A DNA stretch of 64,000 nt from an uncultured Candidatus Cenarchaeum sp. Lineage in GTDB: Archaea > Thermoproteota > Nitrososphaeria > Nitrososphaerales > Nitrosopumilaceae. The notes beneath the pieces are model-generated. The model ran no database searches. It was not told where the DNA came from and saw only the letters and a list, made by a program, of their open reading frames with translations. The position numbers were made by a program, and so were the translations under genes. The DNA lies in assembly GCA_958295735.1 (NCBI GenBank), contig OY282369.1, positions 2,332,983 through 2,396,982 of the forward strand. Reading direction: 5' to 3'. Below are positions 35,129-43,570 of the stretch, piece by piece. Position 1 is the first letter of the stretch. Every line of letters starts with the position of its first letter.

Positions 35129-36265
35129 ATGAATGGCAAGACAAAATACGCGATACCGCTCTTGGCGCTGGCGTTCCTGCTTCCAATCGGGCTGGCGGAA
35201 GCGCAGAACGCGCCGGGAGGAGAGGAGCCCGAACCGACTGGTCCCGCCGCGACCGTAAACGAAGACAACAAAGGGCAGGAAATCGACACGATAGAAAAGC
35301 TGACGGAGCCGCAAGAGTTTGTGGGACGGCACACAACCGACGCGAGACAGATTGGGGACTACCTGTACGTCAGGCACACGTACACCAGCGACGAGCTGGG
35401 GCATCTCGGGATCGACCGCGTCTTCCGCGAGGAGGTGCACCCAATTCCGGCCGCCGCGTCCGGAGAGGAAATCTCACAGTTCGTCAACACTTCGACCACC
35501 AGCGAAAACTACACGATGAGCCTTGTCCACGGGGACGACGTTTCCACGTTCGACAAAATGCGAATCAACGGCACGGAAATATCCGCGCAGTCGTTCCAGC
35601 AGTGGAACATCGTGAAGGCCGAAAAAACCGTCAGCACGCAGATAAACAACGTGGACTACTGGCCGGTCTCCCACGAGGATTGGGCCTCCAAAAAATCGGG
35701 GCACGCATACCAGTCGTACGATCCGATCAACCTGATTTGGAGCGACACGGTTTCCGGATCCGAGACGCTGATGTCGAAGGTAAGCTCCAAAATGCAAAGA
35801 GCCGGATGGGATGACATTTGCTTGTCTACCGATCTGTACGTCAACATTGGCGGAACGTGGACAAAGCAGGACAAGCACTATATTGACCAGTTTGGACCAT
35901 TGCCGTGCTTCCAATACCACATCAGGGCGTGGGAAATCGACGGCAACTCCATGATTGGCTCCGCGCACAAGGAAGATGCAGGCATTAAACTCCCCTTCGA
36001 AAGGATCGACCTGCGGCACACCTACCGCTCCGGTCCCAGCCATACGGAGCGCGATATAAGTACTATGCTTGGGGGATACCACTCCCTGACCGGCTTCGAC
36101 GTTGCCGAGGACGAGGCTGCGGGCGAGTTTGCCGGCGGCTGCTGGAGCGTTGCAAAGGATTCGCACTACCTTGGAAACCAATACACCAGAGAGACGATAA
36201 GGAACGGCGGTGTTGAGAATACGGCAAGCAACAACGGTTACGCAACGGTCATCCGTTGCTCCTAA
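35129..36265 (+). CDS. cassette 5 secreted protein
   Basis: A 378-residue paralogue of cassette 4, identical over the signal peptide and about the first 300 residues. It carries PSHTERDISTMLGGY in place of the 15-residue patch of cassette 4, then returns to identity (HSLTGFDVAEDEAAGEFAGG) with only a short second difference near residues 357-359. All four cysteines are kept. The gene is intact and followed after 11 bases by its membrane partner. Confidence 0.75.
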   Translation: MNGKTKYAIPLLALAFLLPIGLAEAQNAPGGEEPEPTGPAATVNEDNKGQEIDTIEKLTEPQEFVGRHTTDARQIGDYLYVRHTYTSDELGHLGIDRVFREEVHPIPAAASGEEISQFVNTSTTSENYTMSLVHGDDVSTFDKMRINGTEISAQSFQQWNIVKAEKTVSTQINNVDYWPVSHEDWASKKSGHAYQSYDPINLIWSDTVSGSETLMSKVSSKMQRAGWDDICLSTDLYVNIGGTWTKQDKHYIDQFGPLPCFQYHIRAWEIDGNSMIGSAHKEDAGIKLPFERIDLRHTYRSGPSHTERDISTMLGGYHSLTGFDVAEDEAAGEFAGGCWSVAKDSHYLGNQYTRETIRNGGVENTASNNGYATVIRCS

Positions 36266-36276
36266 CCTTTTTACTC

Positions 36277-36552
36277 ATGCTAACCAGGCGCGGTTTTGTA
36301 AAGTGGGGGCTGGCGGCGGCGCTGCCCGTCGTAATTACGGCCATATTAGTATACTCACTTCCGCATGGTGCGGGCGTGTATATTCTTTTCCTGTTGTTTT
36401 TTTCAGAGATTTCGGTATTCGCCATCTCCATTATGGCGGCATCATTCCTGAACAGATCAAAACGCTTTATGTTGCTGGTCTCGGCCGGAGTGACGTCCGC
36501 GTATGCTTGTTACGTGTGGTACGAGATGTCCAAGGGGCTTCCGGGCGGCTAG
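36277..36552 (+). CDS. cassette 5 membrane partner
   Basis: A 91-residue paralogue of 33233-33508, with the first 25 residues the same and three likely membrane segments. Variable parts: YSLPHGAGVYILFLLFF in the middle and CYVWYEMSKGLPGG at the end. Position and spacing repeat those of cassette 4. Confidence 0.7.
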   Translation: MLTRRGFVKWGLAAALPVVITAILVYSLPHGAGVYILFLLFFSEISVFAISIMAASFLNRSKRFMLLVSAGVTSAYACYVWYEMSKGLPGG

Positions 36553-36689
36553 CCGGAGTGACGTCTGCACACATTTGTCACATGCAGATTCACGGCCACG
36601 GAAAAAACAATAGAGGTAATCAATAATTCACAAACGCGTGTGACGGAATTGACAACGCCGGTTAAAGGGCCCGCGCGCCATACCATGGC

Positions 36690-38060
36690 GTGCCAAACTC
36701 GGCAAAGCGGCAGAACGCCACCCTCTTGAACGAGGTCGGGAAGCTGGAAGCGGAGCTGGCGGCGGAGCGGGCGTGCTGGAAGCCGCCCTCCGCCGCGGAC
36801 CGGCTCAAGCGCAGCGATCCCTGGCTCATGCGCAGGCTCGAGACGCTGGACGCCGTCATGTCCAGCTGCCGGCACCTGAAGTGCTGCGCCGGGCTGACGC
36901 TGGAGAAGTTCCGGCACCTGCTTCCCCCGTCCGTCGGGGCGATCGAGCGCTCGGAAAAGGCCCCGCTGTTCGGGGCCGGCGGGGCCGGCGCGTCGGATCC
37001 CGGCAACGGGCGCAAGCTGGAGCACGGGCACGCCCTTCTCCCCGCCCTCATGAGCTGCAAGGCCGCCGGGACGCAGGGGCGGCCGGCCGCCCAGTCCGGG
37101 GCGGCCCGGAGCGCCGCCTGCGAGTACCCCGAGGCACGCGCGCCGGCGCCGGCGGAGATCCCGCCCACGCCGGACGACATCTCCAAAAAGACGGCTTCGC
37201 GCAAGACGGACGGGGAGCGCAAGAAGTTCATCCCCTGCAGGGCCGGCGGCGATCCGACGGTGTACGGCGCCGGGGCGCCCCGCGCGCGGCCCTCCGGCGG
37301 GGAGCAGGAGGACTTCCATGCCGGCGCGAACAGGATGCACTGCGCGAACAGGATGCACTGCGCGAACAGGATGCACTGCGCGAACAGGATGCACTGCGCG
37401 AACAGGATGCACTGCGCGAACAGGATGCACTGCGCGAACAGGATGCACTGCGCGAACAGGATGCACTGCGCGAACAGGATGCACTGCGCGAACAGGATGC
37501 ACTGCGCGAACAGGATGCACTGCGCGAACAGGATGCACTGCGCGAACAGGATGCACTGCGCGAACGCGGCAGCGGCGGTCAACTGCAATGAGGCGCTCGC
37601 GTACGGGAGCGTGCCGCTCCCCGGCAGCCGGCGCTACATCGCCATGTCGGGCGGGATGGCCGGGGCGTTCCCGAGCATGGCGGATCCCGACACGCCCGGA
37701 GAGAAGAGGATGCGGCTGATCGGGGACGCGGGGTTCCGGGGATCGGAGAAGCGCCTTCCCGGGATCGTGCCCGCGAATCCCGCCGAGGGCCGCGAAAAAG
37801 GGGCTCACCGCGGCCCGAAAAGAGAGGAGCGGGAGGACCAGCAGGAAGGTGACGGGGGTCGAGAACGCGTTCGCGCGCGTGAAGGTCTTCGGGGTACTCC
37901 GCAGGGCGTTCAAGGGAACCCCGGAGCAGTTCGGCCCGGTGTCCAACGTCGCGGCGGGCCTGGCCAACTCCGCCGGGACGTTCGAGGAGATAGCCGCCGG
38001 CGCCGGCCCGTACGGATCCATGGTGGCCGAGATTCGCGGGGAGCGGCTGAAGCGGCCCCC
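36690..38060 (+). pseudogene. DDE transposase relic carrying an 18-bp tandem array
   Basis: From GTG 36690 the frame reads a helical N-terminus (LLNEVGKLEAELAAERACWK, then LTLEKFRHLLPPS) and DDISKKTASRKTDGERKKF. It then runs through the 18-bp array and on to GSRRYIAMSGGMAGAFPS, RMRLIGDAGFRGSEKRLPG. After a frame change near 37850 it ends VENAFARVKVFGVLRRAFKG and NVAAGLAN. The Asp in GDAGF and the VENAF glutamate suit a DDE_Tnp_4/IS5-like enzyme. The array sits in the core, and the frameshift removes the end, so it is dead. No terminal repeats found. Confidence 0.6.
37326..37565. repeat. 18-bp tandem repeat, 13 units
   Basis: CGAACAGGATGCACTGCG repeats 13 times without visible variation. As 18 is a multiple of three it stays open in all three plus-strand frames. 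There are no spacers. Perfect identity points to very recent expansion. Confidence 0.95.
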
Positions 38061-39165
38061 GCGCCGCCGGCGCGGCGCGGGATTCCCGCCGCGCAGAACT
38101 GCGCCGCGCCCCGCCCGCTCCGGGGCGTTCCGCGGCGCCGCGGCATCCGCGCCGCGGCATCCGCGCCGCGCTTCCGCGGATTGCGCCGCCGCTGCCCGCA
38201 CTGCGCAGCGTTCGCGCGGCGCCAAGTGCGCCAGCCGCCGCTCCGGATATTTGCTGATTGACTCTAACCAAGCTTATCTGGACGCCAATTTGGGCTGCTT
38301 TTTACGGACACGGCGTGCCGGATTGCGCGGAACTCCGGCGGCAGATGTCGAAAACACGATCCCGCTCCGGGCGCGGGCGCGGGCGGCCGAAGCGGCCGGG
38401 AGTTGCTGGGCACGCGGGTGGGTTCTCGCGGCGCCGGCGGCTGGCGGGAGGCGCTTCGGGTCCCCCCGTCAGGCGGGCGCGACACGCGGCACGACGGGCG
38501 CGCCCCGGGCGCGGCGCCGGCGTTCGCGTGCGAAGGGGAGGGAGGGGCGCCGGCCGGCAAGGCGCTCGCCGCCACGGGGCGCATCCGCGGCAGCGCGAGG
38601 ATCCCGGCGGGGCGGCGGCTGCCGGGCACGCGGGGCGGATTGCCGCGCGGCGAAGCGGAAGGGCGCTGCCGGGCCGCGCCCGCTCGCCGGCGGGGACGGC
38701 GGCGGCGGGGCGGCGGGCAAGGGAGGCGCCGCGCTACCGGGGGGTTGCTTGGCGGCGCGCGCGGCTGGCGCGCAGCGCGTGCCGCGCGCGGGGGCCCGCC
38801 GCGCGCTCGGGGGGGATGAAAAAGCCGGCCATCGGGAAACCGCTCGAGGATCCGCGCCGGGCGGGGTCCGAGCCGGGCCCATTCCTCGCGGATCGCGGGT
38901 TCCGCGCGGCCTTCGCGGTGGGCGCGGCGGACGGCGCGGGAGAGAAGCCCCCCGTGCCCGCCGGGCCGACGGCGGGCATCAAGGGGGCCCCGGCGGCCGG
39001 CCCCGCGCCGACGATCGCGGGGCCCCGCGCTTTTGGGGCGGCTTGTCCGGCAGCCGCGGCCCCGCCAGGGGGGTTGCCCGCCCCCCGCCGGGCGCCGGCC
39101 CCGCCGGACCCGCGCCCCCCCCCGCCGGCCCGGACCGGGCCCCCCGCCCGGATCGGGGGCGGGGC
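38061..39165. other. GC-rich spacer with an IS relic
   Basis: GGGCTGCTTTTTACGGACAC (38290) and following bases resemble the end region of IS630-type element B (GGTTGTTTTTGCGGACGCGG), so an old remnant is likely. A frame from 38817 (MKKPAIGKPLEDPRRAGSEP) is open but unsupported. Confidence 0.4.
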
Positions 39166-39171
39166 GCCCGC

Positions 39172-39192
39172 CCCGGCAACTCTTATACCCCC
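39172..39192 (+). promoter_or_regulatory. family promoter GGCAACTCTTATACC
   Basis: TATA CTTATACC at 39182, about 25 bases before TTG 39211. Confidence 0.65.
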
Positions 39193-39210
39193 TCCCCCCC
39201 GCCTCCCGCG

Positions 39211-39957
39211 TTGGGGGCGCGGGAGCCGTCGGGGAACAGGCCGTTCCGATCCGTCATGATCCGCTTCGGCATGGAGGAGCCGACGCGGTCGAAGGAGACG
39301 CGCGCCAGCATGCGGGAGCCCACGCACGCGTTCTCCTACGCGGTGCTCAGGTACTACCGGAGGTTCATGCGCACGTACATCACCTCGGGCGGGGTGGAGA
39401 AGCTCGACGGCATCGAGATAGGATGCATGGACGGGATCCCGATGGTGAGGCGCCCGGGCGCCCGCCGCAGGGCCATAACCGCCATACTCGGCGCCGCCTT
39501 GGACGCGTACCGCGCGCGCGGCGTGCGGTGCCACGTCAACAGGGTGCTCGACACGAGGATGACCGCCGACGAGTACAAGGCCGCGGTGGGGAAATACCGC
39601 AGCATAGAGGGGAGCTGCGACGCCCTGGAGTGCGGCATCTCCGCGCGCGAGCCGGGGATGAAGATAGAGTGCCCCGTCTGCGGCGCGGGCACCACGATGG
39701 CCCACCGCGGGGAGTACGTGTGGGGCGAGGATGCCGAGGCCGCCATGCCCGAGTGGCGCCGCAGGGGCCTGCAAGGCGAGCCGCGGCCCACCCTGCAGTG
39801 GGTGCGCCCCCACGGGAAGTGCCCCGCCTCCAACTCGCACTCGCTCGTGCTGGTCCCGGCCGGCGCGCCGCGGGACGGGGGGGCGGCCGGCGCTTTCGTG
39901 CTGGCCAGGACGTACGTGCTGGAGGAGCAGATCCCCAACGCCTACGGGGTGGGCTGA
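39211..39957 (+). CDS. Cys-rich LQWVRPHG-family protein, paralogue D
   Basis: A 248-residue protein from TTG 39211 (TTGGGGGCGCGGGAGCC). Blocks: SVMIRFGMEEPTRSKET, YYRRFMRTYITSGGVEKLDG, GCMDGIPMVRRPGARRRAI, HVNRVLDTRMTADEYKA, ECGISAREPGMKIECPVCG, EWRRRGLQGEPRPTLQWVRPHGKC and NSHSLVLVPAGAPRDG. All putative metal ligands are kept (C of ECGIS, CPVC, HGKC). Only 134 bases separate its stop from the next paralogue's start, but each has its own promoter box. This is the cleanest family member. Confidence 0.75.
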   Translation: MGAREPSGNRPFRSVMIRFGMEEPTRSKETRASMREPTHAFSYAVLRYYRRFMRTYITSGGVEKLDGIEIGCMDGIPMVRRPGARRRAITAILGAALDAYRARGVRCHVNRVLDTRMTADEYKAAVGKYRSIEGSCDALECGISAREPGMKIECPVCGAGTTMAHRGEYVWGEDAEAAMPEWRRRGLQGEPRPTLQWVRPHGKCPASNSHSLVLVPAGAPRDGGAAGAFVLARTYVLEEQIPNAYGVG

Positions 39958-40049
39958 CGGGCCCCGCCCCGCCCGCGGTGCGCGGGGGGATCCGGCATCC
40001 GCGGCTCCGGCGGCCCCCGGGCCCCCGCCCCGCGCGGGGGACGGCCCCG

Positions 40050-40068
40050 GGGCGGGAACCCTTATACC
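40050..40068 (+). promoter_or_regulatory. family promoter GGGAACCCTTATACCG
   Basis: Identical to the box at 11963; TTG start at 40092. Confidence 0.65.
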
Positions 40069-40091
40069 GCCGGCCGCCGCCCGCCGCCGCG

Positions 40092-40886
40092 TTGTGGGTG
40101 CGGGAGCCGGAGGGGAGCGTCCCGATGCGTCCGGTCGTGATCCGCATCGGCCTGAAGGAGCCGTCGCGGTCCACCGAGACGGCCGAGACCGTGGGGCCGA
40201 TCACCGAGGCGTTCCAAGAGTCGGTGCACAGGAGCTACAATTCCGTCATGATCAGGCACTGCGAGCTCGGGGAGGAGGATCTGCTCGAGCGGATCCACAT
40301 AGGATGCTTCGACGGGATCCCGGTGGGGCGGCGCAGCGGCGCCCGCCGCAGGGCCATAGCCCGCATGCTGGGGGACATACTGGGCGCGTACCGGGCGCGC
40401 GGCGTGGCGTGCCGCGTCAACAGGGTGCTCGACACGAGGATGACCGGGGACGAGTACCGGGCCGCGGAGTCGTATCCGGGCGAGGAGGGGAGCTTTGACG
40501 GCGAGGCGGAGTGCGCGATCTCCGCGCGCGAGCCCGGGCTGGAAATAGAGTGCCCCCTCTGCGGCAGGGGCACGACGATGGCCCGCCGCGGGAGCTACCC
40601 GCGGGACCGGGCGGCCGCGGCCGGCGAGGCGGAGTGGCGCCGCAGGGGCCTGCAAGGCGAGCCGCGGCCCACCCTGCAGTGGGTGCGCCCCCACGGGACG
40701 TGCGGGGCATCCAACGCGCACTCGCTCGTGCTGGTCCCGGCCGGCGCGCCCCCGAGCGGGGAGCTCCGCGACTTCGTGCTGGCCAAGGCGTTCATGCCCA
40801 TGTACCGCATCCCGCACGTCTACGGGCGCGCCGGCGCCCCCCGACCCCCGGCGGGCCGGCCGGCCGGCGCAGGCCAGGATCCGTGA
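40092..40886 (+). CDS. Cys-rich LQWVRPHG-family protein, paralogue E
   Basis: A 264-residue protein from TTG 40092 (TTGTGGGTGCGGGAGCC). Blocks: VVIRIGLKEPSRSTET, YNSVMIRHCELGEEDLLERI, GCFDGIPVGRRSGARRRAI, RVNRVLDTRMTGDEYRA, ECAISAREPGLEIECPLCG, EWRRRGLQGEPRPTLQWVRPHGTC and NAHSLVLVPAGAPPSG. The C-terminus runs about 20 residues longer than in the other copies (GRAGAPRPPAGRPAGAGQDP), probably through loss of the usual stop. Function unknown. Confidence 0.7.
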   Translation: MWVREPEGSVPMRPVVIRIGLKEPSRSTETAETVGPITEAFQESVHRSYNSVMIRHCELGEEDLLERIHIGCFDGIPVGRRSGARRRAIARMLGDILGAYRARGVACRVNRVLDTRMTGDEYRAAESYPGEEGSFDGEAECAISAREPGLEIECPLCGRGTTMARRGSYPRDRAAAAGEAEWRRRGLQGEPRPTLQWVRPHGTCGASNAHSLVLVPAGAPPSGELRDFVLAKAFMPMYRIPHVYGRAGAPRPPAGRPAGAGQDP

Positions 40887-40904
40887 CGGGGCCGCGCCCG
40901 GCCC

Positions 40905-40940
40905 GCGGGCGCGGATCGGCGGAGCCGTTTCCGCGCCCGC
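40905..40940. repeat. REP-like hairpin, copy 3
   Basis: GCGGGCGCGGATCGGCGGAG then CCGTTTCCGCGCCCGC, just past the end of paralogue E. The rest of the spacer to 41258 shows no gene. Confidence 0.6.
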
Positions 40941-41258
40941 GGCCGGCGGGCGCGTGGCCCCGTGCCGCGGCGGCCGGCGCGCGCTTGCTTCCCCCCGCCC
41001 TCCCGCCGCGCAGGTTCCTCGCGCGGCGGCGCCGTCCCCGGTTCCGCCGTGCCGGCGGCGCGGTTCCGCCGTGCCGGTACCGGCCGAGGGATCCCGCCGC
41101 CCGGCCGGGATCGCGCGGCGCGCGGGCCCGCCGGGGCGGCCCCGGGCCGCGGCGGGGCGGGGGGAGGCGCGCACGCGCGCGCCCCCCGACCGGCGCCGCG
41201 GCGCCCGGGGGATGCCGCCCCCGCCCGCCCGGATCGATGCCCGCCCCGCCGCCCCGCA

Positions 41259-42791
41259 TCACGCGCCCTCCCCGCCGGGCCCCTCGCGCCCCTTGAGCAT
41301 GGCGTCCATGTAGTAGAGCGCCGTCCCGCATTCCGGATCGGACTTGATGGCCGCATCGCACAGGCCGATGCCGTCCCCGCTCCTGCCGAGGCCGAAAAGC
41401 GCGTAGCCCTTTTCCGCCATCGCCTCCGCGCTGCCCGGCATCCTCAGCAGCAGCGCATCGGCGCATTCGGCGGCCTCGCCGTGCCTGCCCATGGCGTTGA
41501 GCGCGTTCGCCCTGTACAGCATCGCCCCCGCATTCTCGGGGTCCTGCCGGAGGGCCCTCGAGCAGTAGGACGCGGCCTCGCCGTGCCGATCCCGGGCCAG
41601 GAGCGTGTATCCCATGGCCGCCGCGCTGCCCGCGTACTCCGGATCGAGCCGCAGCGCGCGCCCGAGGCTGGCGGCCGCCTCCTCGTTCCGGCCCAGCAGG
41701 CACAGAGCCACCCCCCTGTTGTGGTGGTGGCGGGCGCTTTCGGGCTCGAGCCGCGCGGCCCCGTCCAGATGCGGCAGCGCCTCCTCGTCGCGGCCCGCCT
41801 CGACGAGGGCAACCCCGATCTCGGACAGCGCTCCCGCGTGGCCGGGCGCCGCCCGGATCGCCTCCTCGAAGCACCGCGCGGCCTCGCCGCGCCGCCCCGC
41901 GGCCTTCAGCGCGATTCCCTTCAGGTACGGCGCATCCGCGTTGCCCGGATCGATCCTGCCTAGTTCGCCGTAGCACTCGGCCGCATCGCCGTGCCTGCCG
42001 AGGAAGAAGAGCGCGGCCGCCCTCATCGACATGGCATCCGCGTTGCGTGGCTCGATGCGCAGCGCCCCGTCGAAGTGCTCCAGGGCCTCCTCGTGCATGC
42101 CCGCGCCTTGGTACGCCGCCCCGACGAGTACCCGCGCCGCGCCGAGGTCCGGCCAGATGCGCAGCGCGGCCTCGAGGCATCCGGCGGCCTCCCCGCGCCT
42201 GCCCGCGCGCAGCAGCGCGGCGCCAAGATCCATCGCTACCTGGCCGTCGCCGGGCTCGAGCAGGCGCGCCTTCCTGAGGAACGGGAGGGCATCGGCGTGG
42301 CGCTCCAGCGCCACGAGGGTGCTGCCGGCGAGCGCCAGCGCGCGGGCGTTTCCCGGATCCAGCCGGCACGCGGCCGCGAGGCGGCCGAGCGCCTCGCCGT
42401 ACCTGGACCTCTCGTAGTGCATGATCCCCACGTACAGGTGCGGCACAGCCGATCCGGGCTCGATGCGCATCGCCGCGCCGAAGCACCGGATCGCCTCCCC
42501 GTGCCTGCCGGCCTTGCCCAGCGCGGTGCCCTTGTTCACGAGCACGGCAAAGTTGCCCGGGTCGCGCCGCAGGGCGGCATCGCAGCACCGGATCGCCTCC
42601 CCGTGCCTGCCCATCATCAAGAGGGCCGCGCCCTTGTTCGCCGTGGCCCCAAGGTGATCCGGCTCGGCCCCCAGCACCCTGTCGTAGCACCGGATCGCCG
42701 CCTTGTACATGCCGGCGTTCTTGAAGGCGATCCCCCTCTCGACGGCATCGTACAGGCGCTCCTCCCTGCTGCGGCGCTTGCGGCCTGGCAC
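41259..42791 (-). CDS. TPR-repeat protein
   Basis: A 510-residue protein made almost entirely of about 14 tetratricopeptide repeats (for example GRHGEAIRCCDAALRRDPGN, and MHEEALEHFDGALRIEPRNADAM) after a basic N-terminus MPGRKRRSREERL. No HEPN or other catalytic part, unlike the TPR protein at 134-2341. Its repeats are diverse, so it is an older array. The ATG at 42791 is about 25 bases from a CTTTTTTTTAGATTGG box at 42811-42826. Probably a protein-binding scaffold; partners unknown. Confidence 0.85.
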   Translation of the reverse strand: MPGRKRRSREERLYDAVERGIAFKNAGMYKAAIRCYDRVLGAEPDHLGATANKGAALLMMGRHGEAIRCCDAALRRDPGNFAVLVNKGTALGKAGRHGEAIRCFGAAMRIEPGSAVPHLYVGIMHYERSRYGEALGRLAAACRLDPGNARALALAGSTLVALERHADALPFLRKARLLEPGDGQVAMDLGAALLRAGRRGEAAGCLEAALRIWPDLGAARVLVGAAYQGAGMHEEALEHFDGALRIEPRNADAMSMRAAALFFLGRHGDAAECYGELGRIDPGNADAPYLKGIALKAAGRRGEAARCFEEAIRAAPGHAGALSEIGVALVEAGRDEEALPHLDGAARLEPESARHHHNRGVALCLLGRNEEAAASLGRALRLDPEYAGSAAAMGYTLLARDRHGEAASYCSRALRQDPENAGAMLYRANALNAMGRHGEAAECADALLLRMPGSAEAMAEKGYALFGLGRSGDGIGLCDAAIKSDPECGTALYYMDAMLKGREGPGGEGA

Positions 42792-42810
42792 GGCGCGGCC
42801 GATGCGGCCA

Positions 42811-42826
42811 ATCTAAAAAAAGGTTT
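42811..42826 (-). promoter_or_regulatory. promoter box of the TPR gene
   Basis: Minus strand CTTTTTTTTAGATTGG, about 25 bases before ATG 42791. Confidence 0.55.
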
Positions 42827-42897
42827 GCCGGCGCGGCGCGCGTCGCGTTGTGCGGAAACCACGTCACCTGGCTCCCGCAACGAACACAACTAAGAAA

Positions 42898-43340
42898 CGG
42901 AATGTTCGGCAATCCGCGGCCGGCGCGCCATGCGGATGCCGGTTTTGCGCGCGGCCGCGGCGATGCCGGCCGTCCCGCGCCCCTTTCCCGCGGCGATGCC
43001 GGCCGTCCCGCGCCCCTTTCCCGCGGCGATGCCGGCCGCCCCGCGCCCCTTTCCCGCGGCGATGCCGGCCGCCCCGCGCCCCTTTCCCGCGGCGATGCCG
43101 GCCGCCCCGCGCCCCTTTCCCGCGGCGATGCCGGCCGCCCCGCGCCCCTTTCCCGCGGCGATGCCGGCCGCCCCGCGCCCCTTTCCCGCGGCGATGCCGG
43201 CCGCCCCGCGCCCCTTTCCCGCGGCGATGCCGGCCGCCCCGCGCCCCGCCGCCCCGCGCGGCGGTCCGGCCCGCCGCGACCGCGCGCAAAACCGGCATCC
43301 GCCGGGCGCGCCGGCCGCAGATTGTCGAATACTGCATTTC
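42898..43340. mobile_element. MITE derived from IS630-type element A
   Basis: The two ends are inverted copies of the right end of element A: CGGAATGTTCGGCAATCCGC at 42898 and, inverted, GCAGATTGTCGAATACTGCA at 43317. Matching sequence continues inwards for about 60 bases (GGATGCCGGTTTTGCGCGCG). There is no transposase gene. The interior is a 33-bp tandem array grown from a sequence that occurs once in element A (near 6380). It could be moved by element A transposase. Confidence 0.8.
42959..43255. repeat. 33-bp tandem repeat, about 9 units
   Basis: GGCGATGCCGGCCGYCCCGC plus 13 bases, repeated. The first two units carry T, the later ones C, at one position (GGCCGTCCC versus GGCCGCCCC). No spacers. 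Confidence 0.95.
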
Positions 43341-43434
43341 TTAATCGTGTTTGTTACGGATCGCCCCCCGCGCGGCGGATCGCCGCCGCGCCGCCGCGCC
43401 GCAGGCCTCCCCGCGCCGCCGCGCCCGCAGCCAT

Positions 43435-43442
43435 GTTTAACT
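43435..43442 (+). promoter_or_regulatory. possible TATA box of the giant gene
   Basis: GTTTAACT is the only A/T-rich stretch upstream and is about 27 bases before ATG 43465. Confidence 0.4.
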
Positions 43443-43457
43443 AGCGGCGGCGCGACG

Positions 43458-43570
43458 GGCGCGCATGCCGCGGGACCGGGATGGCTTGGGGTTGCCGTGC
43501 ATAACCCCCTCGGGGTCAACCCCCTCAACAGGGCGCGCGTGCCGCGGGACCGGGATGGCTTGGGGTTGCC
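43458..43570. repeat. 40-bp direct repeat at the giant gene start
   Basis: Forty bases from GGGCGCGCATGCCGCGGGAC (43458) recur at 43531 with one change (ATG to GTG). The first copy contains the proposed start codon. Confidence 0.85.

Larger units (their letters stand above)
35001..36545. repeat. 1.55-kb duplication, copy 2 (cassette 5)
   Basis: Second copy of 31956-33510, separated from it by element A copy 2. Confidence 0.9.

Noticed and set aside
42959-43255. CRISPR array
   Set aside because: The 33-bp units are head to tail with no spacers. The same holds for the arrays at 6540, 14436 and 37326.
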